64,000 nt of DNA, taken from contig JAAKBF010000093.1 of NCBI GenBank assembly GCA_012656075.1, positions 1 to 64,000 on the forward strand. Direction: 5' to 3'. A program made the position numbers and the translations under genes. Below the pieces are notes generated by a model. That model did no database searches. It was given only the letters and a program-made list of their open reading frames with translations, and was not told the DNA's origin. The DNA comes from Phytophthora hibernalis. Its lineage: Eukaryota; Oomycota; Peronosporomycetes; Peronosporales; Peronosporaceae. Below, one piece after another: positions 21,387 through 32,800 of this stretch; within the stretch, counting starts at the first letter, position 1, and every line of letters starts with the position of its first letter.

Positions 21387-23800
21387 CTACGATCTCATGG
21401 GCGTGTCCCTGTCGCGCCACTCGTTGAGTTGCCTGGGAGCGTGGGTCGTCTGGCCAGCTCCAGCTGAAGCGGTCGTTGGAGTATCTTGCTGCGTCTCCTG
21501 CTGCGCTCCAAATGTGTTTTCTTCGTACATGTCGGATGCTCGCAGCTGGCAGAGCTGAAGGTGCAGCTTCTTCATGTACTTGACGTGGGTCAACGGGCGA
21601 GACGTCTTGTGCTTGTGGAAGGCCTTGTACACGATGTATCCATTCACGATGGCCATGTCGATCAACCCAAGCACGAGTGACTTGTAGTATTTTCGGAACC
21701 TGACTGCTCGCTGGATAGAGTACCGCTGCAAGCGCAGATGATCGTGAACATCCACGCCGTCCATGAAGGCGTGGTAGTCTTTCACTACGCGTGGGCATGG
21801 GACTTCCACCTTGTCCGCCCAGACCTGACGAAGAACGCGATCCAGCTCCAAACTTCCTCCCGTGCACAGGAAGTGAACCGGGCGCGAATCCCACCGGCTA
21901 ATGGCCGCCATGTTCGGCGCAACCTTGGATTTGGCACACTTGAAGAAGCCACGAGTAGTAGTGGCAGGTCGGGACTTCTTCTTCTCAATGACGGCTTTGC
22001 AATAACCCAGCCGATTCGTCATTATAGTCTCTACGCAGTAGAACCCCACGAGCAGCAGCTGAATCGCCAAAGCCACCGACGTATAGAAGCGATCCACAAC
22101 CACAAGCCTCATGCCTTGCTTCCGAGCGTCTGGACCGAAGACAGCAAGAAGGTTGCGTACTACAGCAGCTGGACCTGACTTCATGTCCGTTGTGTGGGCG
22201 TCGCTGGTGTGCTGCTTTTTGCCACAGTATACCTCGAACCTGCATGAATGCAGCATTAGAAACCAAAGCAGTCCACGTCAGTAAGCATAATGCAGCATAA
22301 GAAAATATTTGATAAAAAAACGTACCGAATGCAGTACGCGGTCTCCGCACTACACAGCATGAAGAGCTTGGTCCCCCATTTGTGCGGGTTATCCTTCATG
22401 TACACACGCATCTTGTTGAACAAGGAACTGCTAGGAAGCATTGCTTCATCGAAGGCCAGGTGCGAAGGTGCCACATATTCACGCTCGAACGTCCTTTGGA
22501 GACCTCAACAACTTTGCGAATCTTCCAAGCTCTGTCAGTTGTTGCCCGTGGGTCTCCGTTTGAATTGAAGTGCAGCTTGCGTGATATATCCATGAATCGA
22601 TCACGTCGCAGCACGGAACCAAAGACCCCGCGGAATGGCACCCTCGTCGGTTGTCTTCCAATGGCGAGCAAGCCTTTCACGATTGGGGGCGATCGTTCGG
22701 GCAATCAGCAGACCCTCAAAGCGGCACAGCTCATGGGGCTGTATAGGCTTCGTCCCTACCAGCTCTGCCTGGGTGTCGCGCTTTGTCTTCTTGGGCAGGT
22801 CTGGTTGGAGACGGCGCTTCATGCGGTAGCGCTTGTACCTCTCATCTACACGTAGGGGAGCCATCTCACGCCCGTACTGGTTCGAGCAGACGGCAATGTG
22901 CTGCCATAGCGCAACCGGCAGAAAGAAGAAGAAAAGCGCGACCGGAGAGTCAGCATTGCGTAACGCTTCTACGGTAGGGCCCGCGTATCCTTGGCGCAGT
23001 CCCGGGTACCTTTGCCTGGTATCGACGGGAACGTACGGCATCCGCAAGTACTCATCGTAATTCGGATCCTCCACATCTTCCCAACCCGTCGCCGACATTT
23101 CGCACAGGACCTTGTTCTTCAGGTTGCCAGCCAGGACCTGCTCCTCACCACCAAAGCTATCCAGAAAGCGTTCCGCAAACAGCACTTCTGTCGTAATCTC
23201 CGCCTCCGTTGCTTCCGGATCGTCGCCGTCTTCATATAGGTACGTGTCAGCGCAATCACCATCGCTGTCTTCCCGTCAAACAAGTCATCCTTCATCCCAT
23301 CGTCACCAGATTCCATTGCGCCGTAATCTGTTTCTACTTCTCCCTCCCCAACGTCGTTGAGAGTGTCATCCTTGTCGACGAGTAGCACATTGCTGTCTCC
23401 CTTCACTGGCAGCTATACGGCACAACATAGCAGATTTGATGTCAGTATACAATGCAGCAAAATTTGCAGTACTGTATGCAGTATATATGCAGCATAGTAT
23501 GCAACGTTGGATGCAGCAGATTATGCTATGCTACTTTGGATGCAGCATAGTATGCAACTTACCGTGGTCGTTCTCGCTTCCTTCCTCAGCAGATTCAACG
23601 GAGGCATCATCAGGCGGATCGTGCTCACTTGCCACTTCGACAGTCGCGACTGATGCGTCATCAGGTGGCAACGTTTCGTCCAAGTCTGTGTCATCATCCA
23701 GAGACCCCGTGCTTTCATCACCGATGTGCGGTGACGTTGGAATCAGTCCCGATGACTCGAACGTTGGCTGGCTTGAACGTGGTGGGGGGTCGAGGCCATC
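21387..23800 (-). CDS. piggyBac transposase, N-terminus and DDE domain, with frame breaks
   Basis: Acidic N-terminus (Asp/Glu/Ser-rich, about 23570-23720), intron about 23417-23567 (GTAAGTT...GTATAG), then the transposase fold: LIARTIAPNRERLARHW, SVLRRDRFMDISRKLHFN, DEAMLPSSSLFNKMR, KWGTKLFMLCSAETAYC. An intron near 22240-22324 (GTACG...GCAG) joins CIR to FEVYCGKKQ. The core continues with VVDRFYTSVALA, MDGVDVHDHLRLQ and FRKYYKSLVLGLID, typical of the DDE_Tnp_1_7 family. Frame changes fall near 22650 and 22480. The frame stops at 21387 before any Cys-rich module. Confidence 0.8.
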
Positions 23801-24392
23801 GGGCTCTCAGTGACAGCCAGCGAGCGCCGTGTAGGGCGTGTAGAACGAAGCCCATGCTCTGGTGTAACGGTGGGGCTCTCGGAGCAACGCTTGGAGTCCC
23901 CGCGCGGCGCCGTAGGTCTCCTGGACGACTTGGGCTGCCCGCGTCATCTCAGCGTCTCCATGATTCGACGAAGGAGAAGCCTGCAAGCGAGTACGAAGCA
24001 CTAGATAGACACGAACAGCGTGCGAGTTCATTGGTGGCAGCCACGTCATTGCAAAACTCGTACAATTCGCGTAATACTCGAGATCAGCTTGCTCTCCCCG
24101 CAAGAAGTCCTCTCCTTCAACTCCGTTGGGCCTGCACCCGGGCCGAATATACTGATAACGATTGTCCAGTCTGCGGGTTGGTGGGCGATTGTTTGTCCAT
24201 CCTTGATCTTTCAGCTCTCTACACCGAACGGAACGACAGGTCTTGCGCCCTGACGTCGCAATCGCGGACCACCTTTCCTCTCGGCCGCACCATCTTGTTC
24301 CAGCTCCAGCTTGTGCGCTTTGCACGCAAATTCTCGAATGACGGGGAGTTCAGTTTGTCGGCGAATGGCTGGCGCCGGGCTGGAGGGGTTAA

Positions 24393-25139
24393 CTTGTTGC
24401 CCACACACTAGTTTGAGCTAACCGTATCTATATTATCGTTAGCATTCGAAACACACTAAAACTATGAATACATCCGTGACGATCTGTGAGAAAAGATGTT
24501 CAACGTTGAGCCCTCACCTTACGGATAAAAACCTTGGCTGGTTCTCTTCGTACCTCTTTCAGTATAGCGAAAGAGAGCAGTTTCCAAGACTGCATGAAAT
24601 TCTATAGAACGTCAATTGAATCGCCCAAATCAAGACTGGCAAGCAGCAGTAAGAGGATGGATCCTCATGGCATGACCCCATTCCTGAACAGCAGGTGACA
24701 GATGAAGGCGACAGGTAGCGCGGGACTGCAGATCAAGTGCGGACGACGGAGCAAGGACAGCAGATGATAGTACGTGTGGTGATTGAGGGCACAAGACGCG
24801 GGTGCAGGACGGAGCATAGCAGATCAATGTGAAAGGACGTGGGCGAGGCATCGCGAGATGCTTCAACCCCAAAAAGAGCAACCGATATCCAGTCGATCCA
24901 GATCTTCGAGGTTGCGATGATTAAGATCTTTTAAAGTTACTGGATGAGAGGAGCGTGGCGTGGAGGCGCTGTACGAAGTGCATGTGTAGGAATAGTGAGG
25001 GCAGCTCTCTGAAAATAGTAGACAACCACGCAGCAGGCAATTGCTGTAGCAGCTAAACGCAAAAGTAATACGACACAGTGCAAGTTCCTGGACAGCACTC
25101 GGTAGGGACCAAATGAACTTTGGTCCGACCAAAAGTGCG
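24393..25139. other. gene-free stretch between piggyBac and the CRN gene
   Basis: Short open frames only, no recognisable product. The stretch from 25140 to 25283 holds the GTGGCTA repeats listed separately. Confidence 0.5.
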
Positions 25140-25165
25140 CAAAATGATAGTACCGTCGACATTTG

Positions 25166-25283
25166 GCTAAGTGCGATCACTAAGTGTCTAGCCGACAATC
25201 AGAAAGTGGCTATTTGGAACGGCACTCTTAAAAGTGGCTAGCTGAAAATTATAAAGTGGCTACCCGAAAATAAATACCCTAAG
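25166..25283. repeat. GTGGCTA-motif repeat cluster, copy 1
   Basis: Three units of about 30 bp share AAAGTGGCTA followed by a short variable part and GAAAAT. The final unit, including GTGGCTACCCGAAAATAAAT and ACCCT, recurs almost exactly at 47291-47315. Confidence 0.7.
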
Positions 25284-25327
25284 GCTACGTTTGCCTACAC
25301 ACAGCACGAATACTTTTGTGGCGGACG

Positions 25328-27299
25328 TCATAAGTGCCAGGTTGCGATGTACGCAACATCCAACGGCACCTCGGTTTCAGGACTAACTGGAGTAAGTCGA
25401 AATTTATCACACGTCTCCTTGTCTGGCACCAACGCAATATATCTGCTGCGGTTCGGAAAGAACGACGCATTCTTGTAAAGCGCCGTCGAATCGATGCTGT
25501 GGTGATCGGATTTCGTGATTTGGATCAATCCAACCACGTTGAACTGCCCACCCATGTTCAGCTTGGCGACACTATCGATGGTCACCAAAGAACGGCCGGA
25601 GGGATACCAATAATCGACATTCGATCTCGGCAGATGCTCCATGATTGCATCGCAATCCGCTGCATTCATTCCATCGTTGCGGCACGACTTGGCTTCAAAC
25701 TCCAACGCAGCATAGGTATGACGTGTCAATTTCGCTCGGTCGTACGCTCTCATCTGCAAGTTGATCTTGTTTCCATCCCTTGCCATTGTATGCACGTAAT
25801 TTTCAAATGCAATGCCCATCAACCCGTCATCTCCAAGCATGCGGCCCTTTAGACCACAGTTCCTCGTAGTAGGTCGGCTTCAGAATATTCCCAAGTTGCC
25901 TCAGCGTGTACTCAGACGTGATCACACAAACCCAATGCTTGTTGTACAGGAACATCGTCAAGTCACGGTGATCGTATGCTCGGATTCCAGTCATCCGTAA
26001 GCGATCAACTTGGCTCTTCGATGTACCTCCGTACTGCGTATTGAGAAGTACTGCATCCGCCGGTTCGATCGACTCAACCGCTTGGTCGATCGAGCTCTAC
26101 AATATCTCGTTCCGATAAGAAATCGCGCAAACTTCCACCCGAGTAGAAGTATCTGTCCTTGATTTGTTGTTTGGTCCATTGAACATGCGCGCCAACCGTG
26201 CTCAGATCTGACAAAGACCAAAAAGCACGAGACATCGCCTCAAGACAGTGGTGTCATCGTTCTTCATTGGGTATTGAACAGAGGTGGCAAGCAACCGGAA
26301 CCGTGCCAGCGTTCCAAAGTGGTTGCTAACGTCTTTGAACTCGAGTCCATCCAGACACAATTCAAAACGTTGATTCTCCAGACGATCAAGATCACTAATA
26401 TGCGCCTTGTCCATTCGCCAGTATTGCTTACTCTCTGCATCCAGATACAACATGGAAAACCCTTTCCCCTTCTGCTTTCGAAACAAGACGACACATTTCT
26501 TTTGAATCAAGGCCATATAGAACGCAAACAACACGACCAGCATGCTTTTGCCCACACCAGGCGTGCCCACGAACACAATGTTAAGCTTCGCTTCCATCTG
26601 GGCCTTGAATACCTTGATGATATCCAGCGTTTCATTTCGAACGTAAAACCACTCGGGAAATCCGACTCGAGGCGGCAAATGTCGAGAGCGATGCCATCAC
26701 CAACGTGCCACGTATCGAAACCCAAACTGTGCTCAATCGACTCGATATCCACGTCCTTGACGGCAGTCGATACCCTGGTCTTCTTGTGTGCAGGTCCCTC
26801 ATTCCCTTGTCCTTCATCAACGTTCAACGCCGTATCCACTCGAGCTCGACGCAGCGTCGGCACCACCGCATCTCTCTTAATACGACCGTAGGACCAATCG
26901 GCGAATCTTCTTCTAACGCACCTTCTCTCTCCGGAACCACCACTAGCACGTGAACTTGGTCCTCCCCGGTTGGAAATTCACTCCAAAGTGCTTGGGGTTC
27001 TTGATATACAGAAAAGGATCCATATGCACGAATCCTTGCTGGTTGCCATGCTCATCTATCATCACAGGCATCCCACTAGCCTTATCGACCGTCACAGCTG
27101 TCACACCCGCCGCATCCAGCCAGTCATTCGCCGTCTCCGCCAGGAAGAGCTGCAGGTCCCTGGCATCGAAAGTGATAGTCGAAGAGTTCTTCGCCTTGAT
27201 CGCGTCCTTCAACTTCCACACCGGAAGACCATCGTCGATCTCAACACCGTCGCCTTCCGCCAGACCGACAATCGCATAACTCAACAAGAGATTTACCAT
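25328..27299 (-). pseudogene. Crinkler (CRN) effector gene with P-loop ATPase C-terminus, frame-broken
   Basis: CRN proteins are secreted oomycete effectors that act in host nuclei. The start codon is at 27299. The N-terminal ubiquitin-like region carries LFLAE at residues 51-55 (usual form LFLAK), followed by a DWL-type region and, in another frame near 26935-26960, the HVLVVVP junction that closes CRN N-termini. The C-terminal part holds a Walker A motif, GTPGVGKS (about 26550), and ends with the conserved segment around VGLIQITKS and RYIALVPDKETCDKF (about 25400). At least four frame changes (near 26964, 26700, 26220 and 25840) interrupt it. Some may be assembly error, so expression status is open. 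There is no classical signal peptide, as in many CRNs. Confidence 0.8.
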
Positions 27300-27651
27300 C
27301 TTTCCTCCACGCGGCAGATTCTAGAATGAGGAAGAATTTCTGGGACGGTACATCCTTTACAAGCTGCATAGGCGAACGCGCTGAAAATTGCCATCGGCGA
27401 ATGTGAACCGGTTGTGACCCCCACAGCAGCCTCTTCTGTGTCATGGTCATGAGAAGAATGTCAATGTCCCGTAGAACATGGGATAGTGCCAGTATTTTGT
27501 ACGGAAACCTTGCGTGCTGGAGTCTTTGGTATGTGACGGCCGCGCTTTCTTCACTCTCTGCACATGTCCTAGCACGCTTGGCGACAGTTAATGCCTCAGT
27601 ATTGGAGAATTTGCGCTTGGTCATGGAGGTGGCGACGAAGTCGTCAACCAT
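27241..27651 (-). CDS. short hypothetical open frame overlapping the CRN start
   Basis: About 136 residues from the ATG at 27651. It is basic near the N-terminus (MTKRKFSN) and overlaps the CRN start by 59 bp in another frame. No domain is recognised. It could be an upstream gene remnant or chance. Confidence 0.25.
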   Translation of the reverse strand: MVDDFVATSMTKRKFSNTEALTVAKRARTCAESEESAAVTYQRLQHARFPYKILALSHVLRDIDILLMTMTQKRLLWGSQPVHIRRWQFSARSPMQLVKDVPSQKFFLILESAAWRKDGKSLVELCDCRSGGRRRC

Positions 27652-27707
27652 CTTGATCCGATACAACAATGATCAAATGTATGCCACCACACCCTTCTTC
27701 TTCCGAA

Positions 27708-27779
27708 CTGAGATCGAAAGCTTTTGACAGCTTTGTAAGACATCCATTGCAAAAACTGATTGAAAGCTTTCGATCTCAG
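27708..27779. repeat. perfect 17-bp inverted repeat with 38-nt loop
   Basis: The left arm CTGAGATCGAAAGCTTT (27708-27724) is the exact reverse complement of the right arm at 27763-27779. It lies about 160 bp upstream of the SDR/CbiX gene and 400 bp upstream of the CRN start. It could form a hairpin or be a small transposon remnant. Confidence 0.85.
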
Positions 27780-27941
27780 CCCAAATGATACCTGATTAAA
27801 TCAGGGAGCTAAGTTAGTTAAGCTTCATTTTCGTCCTTTCAAAAGTTGCTTTAACCTAAAACCCATTAAACCCAACAACCCACTTTCAGGTTTTCCGTTC
27901 ATTCCCAAATAACCCATTTTCAGTTTTCGCAATCAACCATC

Positions 27942-29783
27942 ATGGTCTCCAAGAAGCTGTTCGTGTTCGGTCTCGGGTACTCTGCCTCTCGCGCAGCCCT
28001 TGCCTTCCGTCAACGTGGTTACTCTGTATCTGGCACCGTCCGTTCTGTCGACGCCGCAGCTCAATTGTCAGCATCCGACGCCTCCTTCCATTTGACTCCA
28101 TGCGACAGCCACCCACAAAACGTTTTCCTGTTCGACGGAGACCAGTGGAGTGCCGACAATTCACAGTCACTGGAAGAAGCACTAGAGGGAGTGACGCACC
28201 TGTTGATATCAGTTCCCACAGGGCGCGTCGACGGCCAGGAGGACCCCGTACTGACTGCTCTGGGTGATTGCGTCATCCGCGCCACGAAAGACTCGGTCCA
28301 ATGGGTCGGGTACCTGTCGACCATCGGAGTGTACGGAGAGACCCACGGGTTTGCTGTAGACGAGTCGGCCCGGGTCGGGTCGACGGTCCGACGGTCTCAG
28401 ATGCGGATCAGAGCCGAACGACTGTGGTTGGACTCGGGTTTGCCGACCCACGTGTTCCGCATCGCCGGAATCTACGGCCCGGGTCGTGGGACTGTCACTA
28501 AAGTGCGGTCTGGAACAGCGACCCGTACCCATATTCCGAACCGCGTGTTCAACCGTATCCATGTCGACGACATCGTCAACATTTTGATGACGTCGGTGGC
28601 TCACCCGAACCCTGGAGCCATCTACAACGTGTGCGATGACGAACCGGCCCCAGCAGATCAAGTGACGGCCTACGCTTGTGAACTCTTGGGGGTTCCTGTA
28701 CCACCTTCTCAGTCGTGGGAGGAGGCTGAGAAGAACATGAGCGCCATGGCCAAGAGCTTCTACGCCGAGAGCAAAATCTGCTCTAACAAGCGGATCAAGG
28801 ACGAACTGGGCGTTAAACTGCTCTACCCGACGTACAGGGAGGGACTTCTGGCTCAGGTGCTGGAGGAGGAAAAGCTGAACAGGAACGTGGACTCGAAGCG
28901 GGTCGTGGTGGTGGTGAACATTGGCTCATTGCGGGCGGAACCTTATCTGGACCTGCGTCAGATCAGCTTCCGACTGAGTCGTGCGCTTGGCCAACCTGTC
29001 GTGCCCTGCAGCTTCCGCTTCTCGGACCGCGTGGACCCTGAAGAACTGAACGGATTGCAAGCAAAGACGTTCGAGACGGTGCTGACGGAACACCTGGCGG
29101 ATAGAGGAGACGAAGCTACGGAGGTTGTGGTGCTGCCGCTGTTTTTCGGAAAGAGCTCGACACTGACCGAGTTCATGCCCAAGGTGATGGACAAAGTATG
29201 GGCTGCGGTGACGCCCTCGGCACCGCTTACGGTTCGTCTTGGCGGATGTCTTGTGAACCAGGAGAACGCCAACGACACTCGCGTTGCTCAGATTCTACTT
29301 GAACGTATCCACGCTGTGGTGGACTTTGAGACGGTGAACGAGGACGTGACTGTGTTAGTTGTAGACCACGGCACACCCAACCGGAACGTGCACGAGTCTC
29401 GCGAGTTCGTTGCGAAAGAATTGCGTGGTCTTTTGAAGTCGCACCAGCACGTTAACCTTGTGGATACGGCTTGTATGGAGCGACGTGAGGGGTCTGAGTA
29501 CGACTTCAATGACCCGCTGCTCGCTGTTGCTCTCGATCACTACAGTGTTGAGAAGGGGATTGTTGTGGTGGCCAAAATGTTCCTCTCTAACGGACGCCAC
29601 GCTGGTGAAAAGGGCGACATTGAGGAGATTGTCGACGACGTCAGCGCGAGACACCCGGGCGTGGACGTTCGCGTCACGGATGCGCTTGGAACGCACGAAC
29701 TCTTGTCTGAGATCCTGCATGACCGCTACCGCGCTGCGCTGTCCAAGGACAACGTGGACTTCACGCTCACTTCAGACAAGTAA
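27942..29783 (+). CDS. fusion of an SDR (YeeZ-like epimerase) domain and a CbiX sirohydrochlorin chelatase domain
   Basis: 613 residues in one uninterrupted exon. Residues 1-300 form an NAD(P)-binding Rossmann fold with GLGYSASRAA at the N-terminus, STIGVYGETHG in the active-site region and FRIAGIYGPGRG, as in YeeZ-like extended SDR proteins. Residues about 314-608 form a two-half CbiX/sirohydrochlorin-chelatase fold. The second half keeps both expected histidines: VVDHGTPN (His476) and FLSNGRHAGE (His553). The first half has NIGS in place of the His motif. Chelatases of this family insert iron or cobalt into sirohydrochlorin, the last step of siroheme synthesis. Whether the SDR half acts on the same pathway is inference. 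The gene is convergent with the Sfi1/GAF gene, 56 bp apart. Confidence 0.85.
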   Translation: MVSKKLFVFGLGYSASRAALAFRQRGYSVSGTVRSVDAAAQLSASDASFHLTPCDSHPQNVFLFDGDQWSADNSQSLEEALEGVTHLLISVPTGRVDGQEDPVLTALGDCVIRATKDSVQWVGYLSTIGVYGETHGFAVDESARVGSTVRRSQMRIRAERLWLDSGLPTHVFRIAGIYGPGRGTVTKVRSGTATRTHIPNRVFNRIHVDDIVNILMTSVAHPNPGAIYNVCDDEPAPADQVTAYACELLGVPVPPSQSWEEAEKNMSAMAKSFYAESKICSNKRIKDELGVKLLYPTYREGLLAQVLEEEKLNRNVDSKRVVVVVNIGSLRAEPYLDLRQISFRLSRALGQPVVPCSFRFSDRVDPEELNGLQAKTFETVLTEHLADRGDEATEVVVLPLFFGKSSTLTEFMPKVMDKVWAAVTPSAPLTVRLGGCLVNQENANDTRVAQILLERIHAVVDFETVNEDVTVLVVDHGTPNRNVHESREFVAKELRGLLKSHQHVNLVDTACMERREGSEYDFNDPLLAVALDHYSVEKGIVVVAKMFLSNGRHAGEKGDIEEIVDDVSARHPGVDVRVTDALGTHELLSEILHDRYRAALSKDNVDFTLTSDK

Positions 29784-29839
29784 ACTGCTATGCGAGACAA
29801 TTGCAGATCGTGTCTTTGAAATTCTAGGTCTATTATCCT

Positions 29840-32800
29840 CTATGCTTCTGGTGGTGCTCGACGAGAAACACGCGTGGCTACTCGTGATACCTCAGCTTGT
29901 ATGGTTGTCGGCAGCTCACCATGTTGTGTGCGCGCAATGCTAATGGCTTTCACTAACAGAAGATTATCAGCCTCCGCCCGCACGAGTTGGCTCTTGATTC
30001 TGGTTTGGTCTGCCTTTAAGATGCTCAGTTGGCCTCGATCGCTGAGCGATTGCGACTTGTCCATTGATTCGTCACACTCTCCGAGCTCTGATGAAACGGA
30101 GCTAGTCCGTCTGGCTCGTCTTGGCGACGTTGCATTCAGCACACTCTGCAACTCCTTGGAGCGCCGTTCACGTCGATAGCGCTCAAACGCCTTCTCCAAC
30201 TTCGCCAGTTCGTTTGACTTTTCAGCGATAGATTGGTTTTTCTCATCAAGCACAAGCTGCCATTTGGTCAATTTCTTCTTCCAGCCCAGGACAAGCTTGC
30301 TCACATCTTTCGTGCTGCGCTCACTCGATTGGAGTTTGTCCTTGATTTCTTGGTGGCGCTTTTGGAGCTCAGCCTTCGACTGTATCAACTCTTCACGCTC
30401 ACCTAGAACGCTGATAAGCTTACTCTCCATTTCACTTGCCTTGCGCTCTACTACCACGTAGTACTTCCGCCAATTTTTGTTTTGATTGAACAACTTGATG
30501 AACTTCTCGGGGGCTCGAGCACGAACACGATCACGACAATTGCGAAGCATCTCAAAAACTATTTGCTCCACTGTGAAAGAATTCAATGTGAGAACGCAAG
30601 TCATGAACAAGTTGTAGGAGTGGTGCTAGCATACCGTGGAAGCAGCAAGTTTTGCTGTAAAGCTGCGTTTGAGTAACACGAACTCGTCGTTCGATTGTAG
30701 ACAGATTCGACGTTGAGAAAGCCACTTGAAGGATCCCGTACACGGCTCCTGCACCAGTAAACAACACAAGGATAGGTCAGTTCGGTAATCTAACTTTACT
30801 CAACACTAACGTGCAGTACGAACCATCGCTTGAGACGAGGGCTGAAGACACCATTCCAACAGTTGATTTGGCTACTTGCAAAGTTGGTGTAGCCATCATT
30901 AATGCAGACATTGCATCGTCCTGCCGCAAGCCACTCAACACAAATTGATCCACCATAGGATGGAACCTCGGGTCTGCTCCAACATCATTGATAATCAGCG
31001 TGGATCCGCCTGAAAGTGTACTGCCAGCGATTCCCAGGGACGCGGGTACTTGAATGAGCTGGTTTTCCTCACGCTGCGTCCAAAGTTCGTTGCTGCTGGG
31101 GTCGAAAAGGAAAAGAACTGCTGTGCTGCCGTGCAAAATCTGTGCAAAGGTGCTGGTCACGCTGACAAACAGGTCTTTCACGGTCATCGGCTGGAAAAGT
31201 CGACGAATAAGAGTCTGCAATGCCTGAAAAGAAGCCCCGGTAGATAACTGTTCTTCTGCCGCCGACATTGCCCCCATTTCCTGCTGAGCTCTAGCTTCAC
31301 TCTGCTCTTTCACCTTCGTAAGCGCAGCCTCATTGGACTGTTGCATCGCTTCAACGATGCATTGATGTCTTACAGCCTTCCTCTTGGTCGAATTCGCGTA
31401 GCACCGCGAGAGGAACGACCGCATTTGACGTAGACGGTGATTGTATGCTATCCAACACCATTTACCCAAGGCTAGTTTTCGTAGATGTGTGGACGATGAG
31501 TATTGTTCGCTTTGAAGTTTCTCGTGCAGTGCTGTCACCTCGTGAAGTGCGGTGATTTCAGCCGACTTCGTTTTCCACAGTCGAAACGCAATCGATATAG
31601 GCAAGCATTGGTTTGTATACGAAAGTAGGCAGCGCTTCGTAAGAAACAGCCTCAGCCTGGCCTGACAAGTGGAATAGTTCCTCCACTTCCTTACAATTGT
31701 GCGTAGATCGTTTCTTCCCCACATTTTCTTCAGAGAGTCAAGCTGTCGCAATCGCAGTGTTTTCACCTTCCACAGCCAAAACGCAAACCACCGTTTTCTT
31801 CTCTGTCGAATCAAAACCACACCCACCAGCGCTTGGTGCTTCCTCTGAAAATCGTGGATTTTTGTTTTCCACAACGTAAACGCCCCCGATACTTCTCTAG
31901 ATACCGTTCGCTTCAACAGCACCTTACTGAGGATGGCTAGACAACTCATTTTTTTGTTTCGTTTTCCTACTTGAGCAGTGGTCTCCAAATTTACGACCGA
32001 TAATCTCGATTCAGCCTCGTAAAGTCTGTCCTGAGCTCCACTAGTTCAGTCGAAAGCTGGTCTACGCTCATACTAGTGCTTTGTAATCGATGACTTGACT
32101 CCTCAACTTGGCTTACTAAAGCTTTGTTGCTACTCTCCAACAATGTGATCTGATTCATGAATCGATTTCGCGTCCATCTTGACAGGGCAATACGGTAGTA
32201 AAATCGCTTTGTCAAACTTTGGATAATCCGAACAGACTTCCGATGAAGCTTCACCGTTTTTACGGTTGAGCACCAGCATCTCCAACTTTCAGTGAGAACG
32301 TCAAGACTTTTTTCGAGTATCGCATGTGCGCTTGAGAACGAATTGCAGCTTTGACTTGTGTGAAGTCTTTCCACAAGTGAAAGGTACGCACGAGCTCTGC
32401 TTCTTGTCTACCCATTAGAAACTGCATTACTTTCTTGTGTTTTCCTTTTCTCGAATCACCCGGGTTTTCTCCTCTAAACACTGCTGATGCCACAATGATA
32501 GCATGCTCTTTAGTTTCAGCTTCTCCGCAATGCCATCCAGAAGAGCTACTGCTACGGAGATGTCTCGCTGACGATGAATTGATCGATGCCAATCCACAAA
32601 ACTCGTTATCAGAATGCGAGACCGTGCTCGCTGTCTTAGCTTGAGCTGCTTTTGCTTGACGACACGCTGTCGATAGGCCATCAGCTGCCATTCTCGGAGA
32701 ATGGTACGGAGGAGAATATCATGGTAGCGCCTTGCTTTCTGCGCTACAGCCAACTTCGCAGCATGGCACTTCTGGGAAAATGAGTACCAGCTAGAGAAGA

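Larger units (their letters stand above)
20533..24392 (-). mobile_element. piggyBac-family transposon with TTAA target sites, internally rearranged
   Basis: TTAA stands at 20533-20536 and 24389-24392. The ends just inside are inverted repeats: CCCCTACAGCCCG at 20537 and, on the other strand, CCCCTCCAGCCCG ending at 24388. TTAA duplication and CCC-starting ends are diagnostic of piggyBac. The transposase is coded on the - strand, but its Cys-rich C-terminal module lies on the + strand (20952-21329). With frame breaks in the transposase, the element is probably not autonomous. Confidence 0.88.

Noticed and set aside
21738..22178. + strand frame of 146 codons within the piggyBac element
   Set aside because: Antisense of the DDE domain, which has clear family motifs on the - strand.
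23430..23570. ATGCAGCATAG-like repeats as a separate repeat array
   Set aside because: They fall inside a probable intron of the piggyBac transposase and are too few and irregular.
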